Assembly: GCF_014646675.1 (NCBI RefSeq)
Contig: NZ_BMNS01000004.1
Coordinates: 344,953 to 408,952 of the forward strand
Reading direction: 5' to 3'
Source of the DNA: Lutibacter litoralis
GTDB taxonomy: Bacteria; Bacteroidota; Bacteroidia; Flavobacteriales; Flavobacteriaceae
Length of the DNA: 64,000 bases
A model generated the notes under the pieces. The model was given only the letters and a program-made list of their open reading frames with translations, made no database searches and had not been told where the DNA came from. Below, piece after piece: positions 62,910 through 64,000 of the stretch. A program made the translations under genes and the position numbers. The number at the start of each line of letters is the position of its first letter. Positions within the stretch are counted from its first letter, which is position 1.

Positions 62910-64000
62910 ATGAAAAAAATTACTTTTATTCGATTTTTAGCTTTATTCGTATTGTTGTTTTCAACGACGATTTCTTTTTCGCAAGTTGTTTTACCAACAG
63001 AGCCTGCTTGTTCATTCTCAGGGTGTAATGCAGGAGATTTAACAATAACAAAAGCATACATTGCTCAAGATAATGATGTACCACTTCCAGCTTGTGCTGT
63101 TGGTGACCCTATTAATGCTTTTTTATACCTTCAAGTAAATACAGGTCCGAAATATAATATTTATGTCCAATTTGATTTATATATAAATAACGTTAAAATT
63201 AATGGTTCAGATAAATATACTTATGCAGAACCAGTTACGGGTACATTAATTCCTAATACTCCAATTAAAATTGCACCAATTTCATTTACTTGTGGAGATG
63301 TAATAGAACTAAAAAACATTTATGTTTCATGGAAAACTGGAGGTGCTAAAAATAATGATGCAAGTTGTGCAGGTATTGGAGGAGCTGGTTCAAAATGTGC
63401 TGATGCTAGTGCAGTTCCAGATATAGTTGTAAATACACCTATTTCTCCTAATTTCACAGTTAACAAAAGTTGTGACGGAGATGATTTTGAAAAAGTTGTA
63501 TTTACAAATACTTCAACTGGAGGTGATGGTACCTTAACATATTTATGGGATTTTGATGGAGGAGTTTCTAACCAACCTCTTACTAATGAAGGCCCTCATA
63601 CTGTGACGTTTGCATCAGGAGGTTCAAAAAATATTACTTTAACAGTAACTGATTCAGATAATGATGTTGCAGTAAAAAATATAGGAATAACTATTAATAG
63701 CTGTTGTGTTGATCCAGAAATAACAAACCCAGGTCCAGTTACAGCTTGTGATAGTTATACATTACCAGTAATATTAGGCTCAAATTTAACAGGTAACGAA
63801 GCTTATTATGACGATAGTCAAGCAAATGGTGGTATCGAAATAACTAACTTAATATTAACATCTAGTCAAACAGTTTGGATTTATGATGCAGATGGCTCTT
63901 GTAGTGATGAGGAAAGTTTCTTAGTAACGATAGAAGATAGCGTAAAGGCAGATATTCTTGAAGATGTTACAGAATGTGATAGCTATGAATTACAGCCATT
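62910..64000 (+). CDS. Large secreted PKD-repeat protein, probable T9SS adhesin (3' end outside window)
   Basis: Open from the ATG at 62910 through the right window edge, 363 residues visible. A signal peptide (FIRFLALFVLLFSTTISFSQ) is followed by a Cys-containing domain (about 30-170; CSFSGCNAGDLTITKAYIA), a PKD domain (about 185-250; TYLWDFDGGVSNQPL, ITLTVTDSDND) and the first of a set of repeats with C-D-S-Y-x-L-P motifs (TACDSYTLPVILG, TECDSYELQP). This layout is typical of very large flavobacterial surface proteins that end in a gliding-associated or T9SS sorting domain; that end is not in the window. It stands alone behind a long leader. Confidence 0.85.
   Translation, partial: MKKITFIRFLALFVLLFSTTISFSQVVLPTEPACSFSGCNAGDLTITKAYIAQDNDVPLPACAVGDPINAFLYLQVNTGPKYNIYVQFDLYINNVKINGSDKYTYAEPVTGTLIPNTPIKIAPISFTCGDVIELKNIYVSWKTGGAKNNDASCAGIGGAGSKCADASAVPDIVVNTPISPNFTVNKSCDGDDFEKVVFTNTSTGGDGTLTYLWDFDGGVSNQPLTNEGPHTVTFASGGSKNITLTVTDSDNDVAVKNIGITINSCCVDPEITNPGPVTACDSYTLPVILGSNLTGNEAYYDDSQANGGIEITNLILTSSQTVWIYDADGSCSDEESFLVTIEDSVKADILEDVTECDSYELQP

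Noticed and set aside
1..64000. CRISPR arrays, tRNA or rRNA genes, insertion sequences, prophage or defence clusters
   Set aside because: I looked in all intergenic gaps and found no regularly spaced repeats, cloverleaf-like sequences, transposase or phage genes, or nuclease-helicase defence sets.

Overview
The window is a low-GC chromosomal segment from a member of the Bacteroidota, very probably a gliding marine-type Flavobacteriaceae species. The evidence is the gldB-gldC pair, a secreted PKD-repeat protein that looks like a type IX secretion (T9SS) cargo, TonB-dependent receptors with N-terminal CarboxypepD_reg-like domains, a 2TM-domain protein, a BNR-repeat exported protein, a HPPK-deoxynucleoside kinase fusion, and promoters of the Bacteroidota form TTTG-N19/20-TAnnTTTG with almost no Shine-Dalgarno sequences. 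The genus cannot be fixed from the sequence alone. No rRNA, tRNA, CRISPR array, IS element or prophage was seen; this is mostly core genome with a few accessory pockets.

Layout. 1-4.1 kb: a GNAT/nitrilase fusion (cut by the left edge), an MscS-type channel, a small lipoprotein and NhaA. 4.3-10.2 kb: three pyrophosphatases in a row on the minus strand, namely a divergent membrane pyrophosphatase, a canonical potassium-dependent-type membrane pyrophosphatase and a soluble one. 10.2-15.8 kb: a DUF5686-type outer-membrane protein, pdhB, and divergent etfBA with a palindrome between pdhB and etfB. 15.9-19.9 kb: a plus-strand run of bifunctional nuclease, nucleoside transporter, thyA, two small genes and folA, which reads as a nucleoside/thymidylate operon. 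20-27.8 kb: a secreted protein, an AraC regulator, SppA, the HPPK-dNK fusion, gldC-gldB, nadE and a universal stress protein.

27.9-36.4 kb: the rimP-nusA-infB operon, whose short leader contains an intrinsic-terminator hairpin, then rlmN, queA and aroA. 36.5-39.6 kb: a 1035-residue Asp-box protein. 39.8-45.5 kb: a TPP-riboswitch-controlled TonB-dependent receptor downstream of arfB, a NadR-like kinase, a PnuC-family transporter, an archaeal-type GGGP synthase and a phosphopantetheinyl transferase. 45.5-54.5 kb: ahcY, a serine hydrolase, comM/yifB, a LacI regulator overlapping a penicillin-acylase-family gene, and a membrane protein/XRE pair with a candidate operator inside its promoter. 54.6-62.4 kb: dinB-like, ppc (divergent), a small secreted protein, tilS, pabB and lpdA. 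From 62.9 kb to the right edge: the start of a large PKD-repeat secreted protein.

Themes. (1) Pyrophosphate and sodium handling: two membrane pyrophosphatases, one soluble pyrophosphatase and NhaA lie within 8 kb. (2) Folate and thymidylate: folA, folK-dNK, pabB, thyA and nupC. (3) Thiamine-related uptake: riboswitch, TonB receptor, PnuC-type transporter and P-loop kinase. I did not find an obvious new defence or mobile system. The most interesting leads are the rimP leader attenuator, the thiamine-linked locus with a NadR-like kinase, the paired unlike membrane pyrophosphatases, and the small membrane-protein/XRE module.
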